Shown here: piece after piece, positions 33,117 through 41,968 of the stretch | How the letters are laid out: each line of letters starts with the position of its first letter | How positions within the stretch are numbered: the stretch's first letter is position 1 | Origin: Salinispora tropica CNB-440 | GTDB lineage: Bacteria > Actinomycetota > Actinomycetes > Mycobacteriales > Micromonosporaceae | Direction of reading: 5' to 3' | Assembly (NCBI RefSeq): GCF_000016425.1 | Contig: NC_009380.1 | Location: 1,306,144 to 1,370,143, forward strand | DNA length: 64,000 nt | Position numbers and translations under genes: made by a program | The notes under the pieces: generated by a model | Database searches by the model: none | What the model saw: only the letters and a program-made list of their open reading frames with translations | What the model was told of the DNA's origin: nothing

Positions 33117-36100
33117 GTGTCGGTCATGATTTCCGCCGTCGAGTCCACCGACTTGTTCGTCGGCACCGAGGACAACCCGCGTCAGGTGCTCCGTGTGACG
33201 CTTGACGGCCCGCCCGGGCCGGTCACCGTCACCGGGCCGGGTGTCTCCGGTAACGCGACCGGCACGGGCGTCGTCGAGGTCCCCCTGGACATCGACGACC
33301 GAACCCCCGGCACGCAGGTGCCGGTAACCGTCACGGCCGGCGACGCGACTGCGCAAGCCACTGTCGTCGTCGCCGAGCCGGGCTGGACGATGTTCCTCGT
33401 CTCACACTTCCACTACGACCCGGTGTGGTGGAACACGCAGGCCGCGTACACCTCGCCGTGGGAGCTGCTCTCCGGCGACGCCACCACCCGGCCGCTCTGG
33501 GAGCGCAACGGCTTCGCGCTGGTGGACGCGCACATGGACCTCGCCCTACGGGACCCGGTCTACACGTTCGTCCTCGCCGAGATCGACTACCTGAAGCCGT
33601 ACTTTGATCTGCATCCCGAACGCCGGGCGGACCTGCGCCTGCTGATCGAGCGCGGCCAGGTTGAGCTGATCGGCGGCACCTACAACGAACCCAACACCAA
33701 CCTCACCGGTGCCGAGACCACCATCCGCAACATCATCTACGGTGTCGGCTACCAGCGGGACATCCTCGGCGGGGACCCGCAGACGGCCTGGCAGCTGGAC
33801 GTGTTCGGGCATGACCCGCAGTTCCCGGGCTACCTCGCCGACGCCGGACTGACCGGTTCGGCCTGGGCCCGCGGCCCGTTCCACCAGTGGGGGCCGATCC
33901 AGAAGAACTTCCGCGAGGCCAAGAACGACGCGACGGTCATGCAGTTCCCGAGCGAGTTCGAATGGATCTCGCCGTCGGGTCTCGGTGTCCTCACCCACTT
34001 CATGCCGCACCACTACTCGGCCGGCTGGTGGATGGACTCCTCGCCTGACCTGGCCAGTGCCGAGAAGGCCGTCTACGAGCTGTACCAGCGCCTCAAGCCG
34101 GTCGGCGCGACGAAGAACCTGCTGCTGCCGGTCGGCACCGACTACACCCCGCCGAACAAGTGGGTCACCGAGATCCACCGTTCGTGGGCCGAGAAGTACG
34201 TCTGGCCCCGCTTCGTCTGCGGTAACCCGCGGGACTTCCTCGACGCCGTCCGCGCGGAGCTGGCCGCGACCGGACGCCGTCCCAGCCCACAGACGCGGGA
34301 CATGAACCCGATCTACACGGGCAAGGACGTCTCCTACATCGACACGAAGCAGGCGCAGCGGGCCGGCGAGGTCGCCGCCGTGGACGCGGAGAAGCTGGCG
34401 ACGCTGGCCGCGCTGGAAGGGCTCGGCCGCTACCCCGACGCCGCACTCGACAAGGTCTGGCGGCAGCTCGCCTACGGTGCCCACCACGACGCGATCACCG
34501 GATCGGAGTCCGACCAGGTCTACATCGACCTGCTCTCCGGCTGGCGTGAGGCGTACGACCTGGCGGCCGCCGTCCGGGACCGGGCGCTGGACGTGCTCGT
34601 CGGGACAGTTGACACCACCGGCGACGGAACACCGATCGTCGTCGCGAACACGCTCTCCTTCGTCCGCTCCGACCTGGTGTCGGTACGGCTTCCCGAGGGC
34701 CACGACGGTGGCCGGCTGATCGACGACACCGGTGCCGAGGTGCCGGCCGTCGTCGATCGGGGAACGCTGCGGTTCCACGCCGCCGATGTCCCCGCCCTGG
34801 GGTGGCGGACCTGGCGGCTGCTGCCGGGCGTCTCCAGCGTGGAGCCGGCCTGGACGCCCGCCGACGGTGCCGCGATCGAGAACGCCTACTACCGGGTCAC
34901 CGCCGACGCCGAGCGCGGTGGCGGACTCGACAGCGTCTACGACAAGATCTCGAACCGGGAGTTGATCCGCGCCGACCACCTCGGTAACGAGCTGCGGATC
35001 TACGAGGAGTACCCGGCCCACCCCGACTTCGGCGAGGGCCCGTGGCACCTGATCCCGAAGGGGCCGGTCGTCGGTAGCGCGGCGGCGGGGGCGACGGTCC
35101 GCGTCGAGACCAGCCCGATCGGTTCCCGCCTGGTCGTCACCGGCGTCGTGGACGAGATCGGCTACGAGCAGACAATCACGCTGTGGCACGGGGTGCGCCG
35201 CGTGGACTGCCGTACCCGCATCGTCGACTTCGCCGGCGCTGACCGGCTGGTTCGGGTGCGGTTCCCGGTCGACCTGCCCGGCGCACTGCCGGTCTCCGAG
35301 GTTGCCGCCGCGGTGGTCGGCCGTGGGTTCGCGTTGCCGGACGTGGATGCCGCGGAAGCACCCTGGACGCTGGACAACCCGGCCAACACCTGGTTCGGGC
35401 TCGGCTCCACGGCGCGGGTCTCGCTCTCCGACGCCGCCGGTTCCCCGCTGGGTGACCGTGCCCTCGGCGTCGCCGAGGTGGTCACGCCCACGCTCGACGA
35501 GGCGGCCGACGCTCGTGACCTGGTCGTCGCGCTGGCCGCGGTCGGTGTCACCGTGACGACCGCCAGCGCCGACTGGGCGCGGTACGGCTGGCTCGATGTG
35601 GACTCGAACCTGCCCGACTTCCGCATTGTCATCGGAGGGCCGCAGACCAACGACGCCACCCGGGAGCTGTTGGAGCGGGCCGGCCCGGAGTATGTCGAGG
35701 CGCTGGACCAGCACGGCCGGGTCTGGATTCCCGCGGAGAAGGCGCTGCACGAGGTGTGGCAGCCCAACGCCGACCTACGGGACCTGCGGGCGCTGCCGGC
35801 GCTTGTGGTCACCGACGTCGCCGCGCTCACCGAGGACGTCGCCGACGCCCAGATCCAGGCCTGCTGCCCGGGTGCGGTTCCGACCTCGGAGCTGCTGGTC
35901 GACCACACCGTCGCGATGCTCACCTACGGGCTGCCCGGTTTCGCCATCGACCCGACCGGAGCGCTGCACCTGTCGCTGATGCGTTCGTGCACCGGCTGGC
36001 CGTCCGGAGTGTGGATCGACCCGCCGCAGCGGACCCTGCCCGACGGCGCGTCGTTCCAGCTACAGCACTGGACCCATGAGTTCAACTACGCGGTGACCAG

Positions 36101-37313
36101 TGGCGACGGCGACTGGCGGGCGCTCACGCTGCCCGCGCAGGGCCAGGAGTACAACCACCCGCTGTACGGCCGGGTCGTCGAGAACCACCCGGGGACGAAG
36201 CCGGCGACGCACTCGTACCTGGGGGTGGAGCCCGCCCGGGAGGTGCTGCTCGGGACGCTCAAGCCCACCGGCAACCCGATCGCGCACGGCGCCGCCGTCT
36301 CCTCGGACCCGGCGGACGCGGTCAGTCTGCGGCTGCTCGAGTCAACCGGGCTCGGCCGCTCCGCGACCCTGACCGGTGCGCTGGCCCTGACCGAGAAGCA
36401 CCAGGCCGACCTGCTGGAACGTCGTGGCGCGGCGCTCGCGGACTCGATCGAGTTGACGGGTTCGCAGGTCACCACGGTCGTCGGCGTTCCGGCAGCGGCC
36501 CCGCGCAGCGAGGAGCCGCTCGGGCCCGAGGTCGAGATCGCGCAGCCGGTGCACTCCCGATACTGGCTGCACAACCGGGGCCCGGCGCCGATGGGCTACC
36601 TGCCGGTTTCCGTGGGTGTCTCCCCGGGGCTGCTGCGGACCGTCGGCGAGCCGGTCGAGGTCTCCGTGGTGCTCGCCTCGCACCTGAGGGACGCGGCCGT
36701 CGAGGGGACCGTCAGCATCCTCGTACCGCAGGGGTGGACGACCTCGCTGGGCAGCCGCCCCTACCGGCTCGACCCCGACGGTCAGCTTCGCTTCGACGTC
36801 ACCGTGACGCCCTCGGTCGGGGTGGAGTCCGGGCTGTACTTCATCACGGCGCGGACCGAGCACCTTGGGCAGACCATCGAGGATGTCACCACGGTCGCGG
36901 TCGGCGAGCTTCCCGCTCTGCTGCCGGTGCCCGGGGACATTCCGGAGGACTGGGACGCGGCGCAGGGCACGAAGGCCGAGACGGGACGTGACACCGGGCT
37001 GACGGTGGATGTCACCACCACCTCGGTCACCGTCGCCCCCGGCGGGCGGGCCACGATCGGGGTGCGTCTGCACAACCGCACTCGCGGAGAGATCCGGGCC
37101 GAACTCCAGCTCGTCTCGCCCTGGGGCACCTGGGACGCCATCGCCGAGCCGATCCGCGGCGTCGCGTTGCCCGCGGGCGAGTCGGACACGGTCACCTTCG
37201 ACGTCGTTCCCCCGCGGGACGCCGATCCGGGCCGGTTCTGGGCGCTGGTGAAGGTGATGTGGTTCGGCCGCTGCCAGTACGCCCCCACCGTTGAACTGGT
37301 GCTGGAGCCATGA
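33117..37313 (+). CDS. Alpha-mannosidase, GH38, with extra N- and C-terminal domains
   Basis: 1398 residues, no signal peptide, so cytoplasmic. An N-terminal beta domain (about 1-90) precedes the catalytic domain. Zinc ligands are visible in H97-F-H99-Y-D101-P-V-W-W, the nucleophile is D228 in W-Q-L-D-V-F-G-H-D, and H456-H457-D458 in H-H-D-A-I-T-G-S are conserved. A mannosidase middle and C-terminal domain follow, then a NEW3-like beta domain near the end (about 1270-1395). It would remove alpha-linked mannoses from imported Man(n)GlcNAc. The GTG at 33117 follows GAAAGGA by seven bases; upstream in-frame codons overlap the GH85 gene. It is longer than the 1000 residues of simple family members because of the two added domains. 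Confidence 0.9.
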   Translation: MSVMISAVESTDLFVGTEDNPRQVLRVTLDGPPGPVTVTGPGVSGNATGTGVVEVPLDIDDRTPGTQVPVTVTAGDATAQATVVVAEPGWTMFLVSHFHYDPVWWNTQAAYTSPWELLSGDATTRPLWERNGFALVDAHMDLALRDPVYTFVLAEIDYLKPYFDLHPERRADLRLLIERGQVELIGGTYNEPNTNLTGAETTIRNIIYGVGYQRDILGGDPQTAWQLDVFGHDPQFPGYLADAGLTGSAWARGPFHQWGPIQKNFREAKNDATVMQFPSEFEWISPSGLGVLTHFMPHHYSAGWWMDSSPDLASAEKAVYELYQRLKPVGATKNLLLPVGTDYTPPNKWVTEIHRSWAEKYVWPRFVCGNPRDFLDAVRAELAATGRRPSPQTRDMNPIYTGKDVSYIDTKQAQRAGEVAAVDAEKLATLAALEGLGRYPDAALDKVWRQLAYGAHHDAITGSESDQVYIDLLSGWREAYDLAAAVRDRALDVLVGTVDTTGDGTPIVVANTLSFVRSDLVSVRLPEGHDGGRLIDDTGAEVPAVVDRGTLRFHAADVPALGWRTWRLLPGVSSVEPAWTPADGAAIENAYYRVTADAERGGGLDSVYDKISNRELIRADHLGNELRIYEEYPAHPDFGEGPWHLIPKGPVVGSAAAGATVRVETSPIGSRLVVTGVVDEIGYEQTITLWHGVRRVDCRTRIVDFAGADRLVRVRFPVDLPGALPVSEVAAAVVGRGFALPDVDAAEAPWTLDNPANTWFGLGSTARVSLSDAAGSPLGDRALGVAEVVTPTLDEAADARDLVVALAAVGVTVTTASADWARYGWLDVDSNLPDFRIVIGGPQTNDATRELLERAGPEYVEALDQHGRVWIPAEKALHEVWQPNADLRDLRALPALVVTDVAALTEDVADAQIQACCPGAVPTSELLVDHTVAMLTYGLPGFAIDPTGALHLSLMRSCTGWPSGVWIDPPQRTLPDGASFQLQHWTHEFNYAVTSGDGDWRALTLPAQGQEYNHPLYGRVVENHPGTKPATHSYLGVEPAREVLLGTLKPTGNPIAHGAAVSSDPADAVSLRLLESTGLGRSATLTGALALTEKHQADLLERRGAALADSIELTGSQVTTVVGVPAAAPRSEEPLGPEVEIAQPVHSRYWLHNRGPAPMGYLPVSVGVSPGLLRTVGEPVEVSVVLASHLRDAAVEGTVSILVPQGWTTSLGSRPYRLDPDGQLRFDVTVTPSVGVESGLYFITARTEHLGQTIEDVTTVAVGELPALLPVPGDIPEDWDAAQGTKAETGRDTGLTVDVTTTSVTVAPGGRATIGVRLHNRTRGEIRAELQLVSPWGTWDAIAEPIRGVALPAGESDTVTFDVVPPRDADPGRFWALVKVMWFGRCQYAPTVELVLEP

Positions 37314-38035
37314 CCACCGCGCAGCTCGACGAGTCGGTGCTGGGCTGGCTCGACGGACGGCCACTGGACCGTACGGAACTTGACCGCCGGCTCGCCGCCC
37401 TGCGCGGCGGGCTGCGGTCCTCCGCGCTGCCGGTGCCCGGGAGCGCCGAGGACCGGCAGCTGACCCGCTGGGTGGCGCAGGTGATCCTGACCGAACAGCT
37501 CTGCGTCGCGGAGGCCGAGGCCCGTGGTCTCGACGTGGCGGATGCGCCACTGGTTCGATTGGATCAGCTGGCCGCCGTCGAGTTCGGATCCATTACCGCC
37601 GCGGCGTTTGAAGGCTGCGCCGCTGTCCGTGCTCTGTATGCGGAGCTGACCGCGGAGGTCACCGCGCCAGCGGCGCAGGTCGCTGCCTATCGTGCGGCGA
37701 CCGCTCAGCGGCCTGCCGGAGTCGTGTGGCAGTTGTCCTCCGCGGACGGCGACTTCGAAGCGACTCCGGACTCGTTGCCGGCCGGGTTGGCGGAGGCGCT
37801 GCGCTCGGCCACGCCGGGGGAGACGGTCACCGTCGGCTCGTGGACGGTGGTGCTTCGGGGCCGCCGGGAGCCGGTCGATCCGGCTCTTGATCCGACTGAT
37901 CGGATCAACGACTCCGCACGTCGGGTCGAGTTTGTCCGGTGGCTTGACCACGCTCGCGCGCACCGGCTCCGGCTGGTGCCGGGGCTGGAGCATCCGGGCG
38001 ACCCGAACCAGCCGGACAACTACCACCGGCACTGA
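37310..38035 (+). CDS. Unknown protein coupled to the mannosidase, distantly SurA/PpiC-like
   Basis: 241 residues. Its ATG overlaps the mannosidase stop (ATGA), so the two are translated together. The N-terminal part (G-W-L-D-G-R-P-L-D-R-T-E-L-D-R-R-L ... L-T-R-W-V-A-Q-V-I-L-T-E-Q-L-C-V-A-E-A-E-A-R-G) looks like the helical N-terminal region of SurA-type chaperones/peptidyl-prolyl isomerases. The last residues (D-N-Y-H-R-H) are histidine-rich. There is no signal peptide, so an extracytoplasmic chaperone role does not fit. I do not know its function; assistance to the large mannosidase or an unrecognised enzyme step are both open. Confidence 0.7.
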   Translation: MTTAQLDESVLGWLDGRPLDRTELDRRLAALRGGLRSSALPVPGSAEDRQLTRWVAQVILTEQLCVAEAEARGLDVADAPLVRLDQLAAVEFGSITAAAFEGCAAVRALYAELTAEVTAPAAQVAAYRAATAQRPAGVVWQLSSADGDFEATPDSLPAGLAEALRSATPGETVTVGSWTVVLRGRREPVDPALDPTDRINDSARRVEFVRWLDHARAHRLRLVPGLEHPGDPNQPDNYHRH

Positions 38036-38039
38036 CGCT

Positions 38040-38086
38040 CCGGCCGGGGCTGCTCGTCGCCATCGGCGACGAGCAGCCCCGGCCGG
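38040..38086. terminator. Strong bidirectional terminator
   Basis: Two perfect 22-base arms (38040-38061 and 38065-38086) are separated by the three bases ATC. The hairpin lies between the convergent stops of the mannosidase-coupled gene (38035) and RCC1 gene C (38102) and closes the glycan operon. Confidence 0.9.
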
Positions 38087-38101
38087 GCTACGTGCTACTC
38101 G

Positions 38102-39835
38102 CTACTTCTGGTGGTGGGTGGACCGGCTTCGGCGGGTGAGGACGATGAAGCTGGCGCCGATGAGGATGAGCAGGGTGGCGGTGCCGAGCAGGCTGGGCAG
38201 GCTGGCCCCGGTGATGGGTAGGTCGGGATCGGTCGGATCCGTCGGGTCAGTGGGGTCGGACGGGTCGGTGACGGTGATGGTGACGGCTTCGGACTGACTG
38301 TTGGGGCAGATGGTGTCGACGCTGGTGAAGTCGGCGGTGAGATTGTTGGTGCCGACGGGGAGCGTCGTGGTGTAGGTGGCGGTGTTGGTGGTGTCCAGGG
38401 GCACGGTGGCGAGGTCGGTGTTGTTGTTGCGGAAGGTGACACTCCCACTGGGATCGCCGGTGTTACAGGTGACGGTGGCGGTGAGCGTGACGTCCTGATC
38501 CGCGGTCGGGTCCTGCGGCGAGACATCCAGGGTGGTGGTGGAGCTCGCTATCAGAGTGGGCAGGGCCAGGCTGTGGTTGGTGCCGACGGCGGTGTTGGTC
38601 AGGGTGGTGCCGGTGGACAGGTTGACCGCGACGGGCGTGTTGCTGCTGCTGGCGATGCTGACGTCGCCGCTGGTGGTGACCTCGGTGCCGAGCTGACCGA
38701 AGGAGTTGTCGCCCCAGGCGAGAGCGGTTTCGGTGTTGGTGATCGCCACGGTGTGGTTGCTGCTGTTGGCGGCGATGGCGGTGAGCGTGGTGCCGCTGGG
38801 GAGGCTGACCTCGACGGGTGTGTTGCTGGTGACGTTGTTCCCGTTGCCCAGCTGGCCCGTGGCGTTGTTGCCCCAGGTGGCGGCGGTGCCGTTGGTCAGC
38901 AGCGCGACACTGTGGAGGAGGCCGGCGGCGATGGCAGTGACCGTGGTGCCCGTTGTCAGGGCGACGTTGACGGGTGCGAGGGCGTTGGTGTTGGTGCCGT
39001 CACCGAGCTGACCCTGGGAGTTGCTTCCCCAGGCGACGGCGGTGTTGTCAGAAGTAATCCCGAGGCTGTGGGCCGATCCGCCAGCGATGGCGGTGAGCGT
39101 CGTGCCCGTTGTCAGGGCGACGTTGACGGGTTTGTTGGTGCTGGTGGTGGACTCGTCGCCCAGTTGGCCCTCGTCGTTGTTTCCCCAGGCGAAGGCGCTG
39201 CCGGTGGAGGTCAGGGACAGGCTGTGGACGGAGCCGGCGGCGATGGCGGTGGTCGTGCTGGTCGTGGGCAGGTCGACGGTGACGGGTGTGCTGCGGTCGT
39301 CGTTGGTCCCGTCGCCGAGTTGCCCGGAGGAGTTGTCGCCCCAGGCGAGGACGGCACCGGTGGAGGTCAACGCCAGGCTGTGGTCGTTGCCGGCGGCGAT
39401 GGCGACCACCTCGGTTCCCGCGGGTAGGTCTACCGCGACGGGAGTGTTGCTGCTGGTGGTGGTCCCGTCGCCGAGTTGACCGTTGGCGTTGTTGCCCCAG
39501 GCGAGCAGGCTGCCGGTGGAGGTCAGGGCCAGGCTGTGCTTGCCGCCGCCGGCGATGTCGGTGAGCAGGGTGCCCGCAGGCAGGCTGACCTCGACGGGAT
39601 CGGTGCTGTTGGTGGTGGTCCCGTTGCCCAACTGGCCCCTGTCGTTCTGACCCCAGGTGAGGGCGGTGTCCGTCACGGCGGCGGTCGTTGGTGGCTTGTT
39701 CTGCGCGAACGCGGGCGACACGACGACCGCCTGCGCGACCGTCACGGCCAGCGCGAGGGAGAACCATCCGGCGGCGGTGCGTCCCGCCTGCCGCCCTCCA
39801 ACGCCTCGGCCGAGCCGTTGACCGATTCCTTGCAT
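38102..39835 (-). CDS. Secreted seven-repeat RCC1-type propeller protein with LPxTG anchor (copy C)
   Basis: 577 residues. M-Q-G-I-G-Q-R-L-G-R-G and a signal peptide (A-F-A-Q near 44) precede seven W-G-x-N-x-x-G-Q-L-G repeats (about 55-435), an Ig-like domain, a D-P-T/S-D-P-T linker, L-P-I-T-G, a hydrophobic helix and R-R-S-R. The DNA of the anchor region is almost identical to copy A for over 90 bases, whereas the propellers have diverged; this suggests recent exchange or duplication. The sixth and seventh repeats contain longer loops. It is convergent with the glycan operon and so not part of it, but it is also a surface protein and might act alongside it. Partner unknown. Confidence 0.9.
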   Translation of the reverse strand: MQGIGQRLGRGVGGRQAGRTAAGWFSLALAVTVAQAVVVSPAFAQNKPPTTAAVTDTALTWGQNDRGQLGNGTTTNSTDPVEVSLPAGTLLTDIAGGGKHSLALTSTGSLLAWGNNANGQLGDGTTTSSNTPVAVDLPAGTEVVAIAAGNDHSLALTSTGAVLAWGDNSSGQLGDGTNDDRSTPVTVDLPTTSTTTAIAAGSVHSLSLTSTGSAFAWGNNDEGQLGDESTTSTNKPVNVALTTGTTLTAIAGGSAHSLGITSDNTAVAWGSNSQGQLGDGTNTNALAPVNVALTTGTTVTAIAAGLLHSVALLTNGTAATWGNNATGQLGNGNNVTSNTPVEVSLPSGTTLTAIAANSSNHTVAITNTETALAWGDNSFGQLGTEVTTSGDVSIASSSNTPVAVNLSTGTTLTNTAVGTNHSLALPTLIASSTTTLDVSPQDPTADQDVTLTATVTCNTGDPSGSVTFRNNNTDLATVPLDTTNTATYTTTLPVGTNNLTADFTSVDTICPNSQSEAVTITVTDPSDPTDPTDPTDPDLPITGASLPSLLGTATLLILIGASFIVLTRRSRSTHHQK

Positions 39836-39939
39836 CGTGCATACCTCCGAGCCGACAAATGACTACTAATAGGGCAGCAGCCATTATCAGCCACCTATCC
39901 CCCTGTGTCGGTAGAAATACCTCTACCGCCAGGATCAAC
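39836..39939 (-). promoter_or_regulatory. Conserved leader/promoter of RCC1 gene C
   Basis: On the minus strand it reads GTTGATCCTGGCGGTAGAGG, a TTTCT block, GGGATAGGT, GATAAT (a good -10 box) and GCTCGGAGG, spaced exactly as in copy A. The 104-base distance from the first block to the ATG is the same in both. Confidence 0.7.
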
Positions 39940-40040
39940 GCGGATCGGGCGTTGAGGGTGTCGGTCTGGGCAAAAGGACGATTGACTCGGCTTCCGCGAC
40001 GTGGGCCAGCGCCGGTGGTGGCGGCAGGAAACGGCGGCGT

Positions 40041-40892
40041 TCAGAAGAGGGTCAGCGGTTGCACCGGAGCCGGCTGGGGCAGCGGCTCGAGCGCGGGGAC
40101 GCGGGCCCGCACCTCGTCGTGGAAGCGGCGGGCGAGCACCGGGGCGTCGGCGTTGTCTGGAGTGTGGACGAAGAAAACGGGCGAACGGCCCTCCTGGAGC
40201 CAGCCGGCGACCCTGTCGACCCACCGCTGCCAGCCCGCACTGCTCTGGTCGGGATCGTCCCGGCCGAGGTAGCGGACGATCGGCCGGTCGGTCAGCGCCT
40301 CCGACCGGAGCGGCATCCGTGGCTTCTTCGTCCAGGCATCCCGTTCCGCGTCACTGGTCGGTGGGCGGGCGAAGAACGTGGTGGTGTCGAAGGGGATCCA
40401 CTCGGTGCCGGTGGCGGCCAGCGTCCGGACCAGCAACTGGGCCGCTCGTGGGTCGAGGAAGAACGCGGGGTGGCGCACCTCGACCGCGTACCGGTGGGTC
40501 GGGGGAAGGCGGCGCAGGAAACGGGCGAGGGTGGCCACGTCGGTGGGAGCGAAAGAACCCGGCACCTGGATCCAGAGAGCCTGCGCCCGAGGGCCCAGGG
40601 GCTCGATCACGTCCAGGAAGGCGCGCAGCGGTTCGTCGACATCATGGAGGCGGCGCTCGTGCGTGACGACCCGGGGCAGCTTGAGCACGAACCCGAAGTC
40701 CGGGTCGGTCTGCTGGGCCCAGGAGGACACCGTCTCCCGGGAGGGGGTTGCGTAGAAGGTGGTGTTCCCCTCCACTGCCGTGCACCACCCGGTGTAGTGC
40801 CGCAGGCGTTCGGCTGCCGGTAGCGGGTGGGCCACCAGGCGCCCCTGCCACGCCTTGTGGGTCCACATCGCGCATCCCACCTGTAGCCGCAC
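40041..40892 (-). CDS. DUF72 (YecE-like) family protein
   Basis: 283 residues. The start V-R-L-Q-V-G-C-A-M-W-T-H-K-A-W-Q-G and the pattern Y-A-T-P-S-R-E-T-V-S-S-W-A ... F-V-L-K-L-P-R are diagnostic of this TIM-barrel family, whose biochemical role is unsettled. The GTG at 40892 is chosen since it immediately precedes the conserved first strand and follows AAGGGAT. The frame is open far upstream but with non-homologous arginine-rich residues. Confidence 0.85.
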   Translation of the reverse strand: MRLQVGCAMWTHKAWQGRLVAHPLPAAERLRHYTGWCTAVEGNTTFYATPSRETVSSWAQQTDPDFGFVLKLPRVVTHERRLHDVDEPLRAFLDVIEPLGPRAQALWIQVPGSFAPTDVATLARFLRRLPPTHRYAVEVRHPAFFLDPRAAQLLVRTLAATGTEWIPFDTTTFFARPPTSDAERDAWTKKPRMPLRSEALTDRPIVRYLGRDDPDQSSAGWQRWVDRVAGWLQEGRSPVFFVHTPDNADAPVLARRFHDEVRARVPALEPLPQPAPVQPLTLF

Positions 40893-41052
40893 GTGGTATC
40901 CCTTCGCCGAAGCGTCGACAGCCAGGCTCGGCCCCGCTGGCCCGCGAGGTCGGCGCACCAGCGCCGGTCGCCGCGCCAGTCGGGGCGGTCGGGCGGGGCC
41001 CCGGGTTGTGGCGGCGTCCACCGCCGCGACCCCGACCTCCGGACGTGAGCGG

Positions 41053-41571
41053 TCAGTCAGGGGTGGGGAAGCCGTACCGAGCGGCGTGCTCCGGATCGGC
41101 CGGGTCGATCTGGCGTACGCCGGAGTCGGCGAGGCGCTTGTTGACCTCATCCAACCGCTCGCGTACCAGCCGGGCCTCCTCCTCGGTGACCCGTCCCCGG
41201 TGTGGCCGGCCCGCATGCTCGATGCTGCCGTAGTCGATCTTCTCGGCGGCGCGGCGCGTCTTCGGGGGGCGAACCCGATCAGCGGTCCGCAGCAGCTGCG
41301 CCATCGGTGTGTCGGTGGCCATGGCGTCAAACTCGCTCGCGGTCAGTACGACCCGGCGCGGATCGCCCCCGCCGTGGCTGTCGTGGATCTCAACGATCGC
41401 GACGTCCAGGGCCGCGTCGTCGATGCTCTCCACCTCGGCCGGGGTGGCATCCAACTGTACGGGCCCGGCCACCAGGTCGGGGTGCTCCAGGACGACCACC
41501 CGGGTGGCCTCGTCGTCGGGCTGGAGTACCCGGCCACTGAAGTCGGAGACGCGGATCGTCTTCTTGCCCAT
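41053..41571 (-). CDS. Conserved hypothetical protein
   Basis: 172 residues, soluble, beginning M-G-K-K-T-I-R-V-S-D-F-S-G-R-V-L. The N-terminal half looks beta-rich (A-T-R-V-V-V-L-E-H-P-D-L). The C-terminal half is charged and contains H-A-G-R-P-H-R-G-R-V-T-E-E-E-A-R-L-V-R, faintly like a bridging or DNA-associated tail. I do not recognise a domain with known function. It is transcribed alone, away from the two-component genes. Confidence 0.7.
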   Translation of the reverse strand: MGKKTIRVSDFSGRVLQPDDEATRVVVLEHPDLVAGPVQLDATPAEVESIDDAALDVAIVEIHDSHGGGDPRRVVLTASEFDAMATDTPMAQLLRTADRVRPPKTRRAAEKIDYGSIEHAGRPHRGRVTEEEARLVRERLDEVNKRLADSGVRQIDPADPEHAARYGFPTPD

Positions 41572-41968
41572 GCGCGGAACTTCTCCTGTCGTAGGCCGGT
41601 CTGGAGGACCAGCAGACGTTACCCGACAGGTGTGCGAATGTCGGCGTCGGCTCGCCGATCGGTGCCGGGCTGTGGTCGGGCTGACCCCAGGCGGCGCACC
41701 GGGCGGGCCCGACGCCGGTCAGTGGGAGTTGAGGTTGTCGATGGTGGCGCTGGCGGGAAGACGGTTCAGCTCAACCCAGGTGAGCAGTGGCGAGGCGCGG
41801 TTGCCGCGGTGCGGTGGCTGGGCCGGCAGGCAGTCCGGGGTGAACCAGGCGGTTGGCCAGAGTGTCCTGGGGTTGTGGCGGCAGCGGTCCTGCGGCTGGT
41901 TCGGCATGACCCCACCATTTCAAACAATGGTGTACGTCTATCGACGATAGATATAACAGTCGATTGGG
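41572..41968. other. Intergenic region with a palindrome
   Basis: No gene is supported in these 397 bases. A short minus-strand frame (41719-41907) encodes an unrecognised proline-rich peptide. The only clear signal is the perfect repeat at 41937-41951. Confidence 0.5.
41937..41951. promoter_or_regulatory. Perfect palindrome resembling a PadR-type site
   Basis: TCTATCG-A-CGATAGA followed by TATA is the kind of AT-rich ATCG/CGAT palindrome bound by PadR-family repressors. No PadR gene lies in the window, and no gene clearly starts from it: the histidine kinase ends at 41969 and the next gene to the left starts at 41571 on the minus strand. Confidence 0.45.

Noticed and set aside
33546..35750. 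734-residue minus-strand reading frame opposite the GH38 gene
   Set aside because: Antisense shadow without any recognisable motif; the GH38 catalytic residues lie on the plus strand.
41719..41907. 62-residue minus-strand frame
   Set aside because: No ribosome site or recognised homology; proline- and arginine-rich as expected by chance at this GC content.
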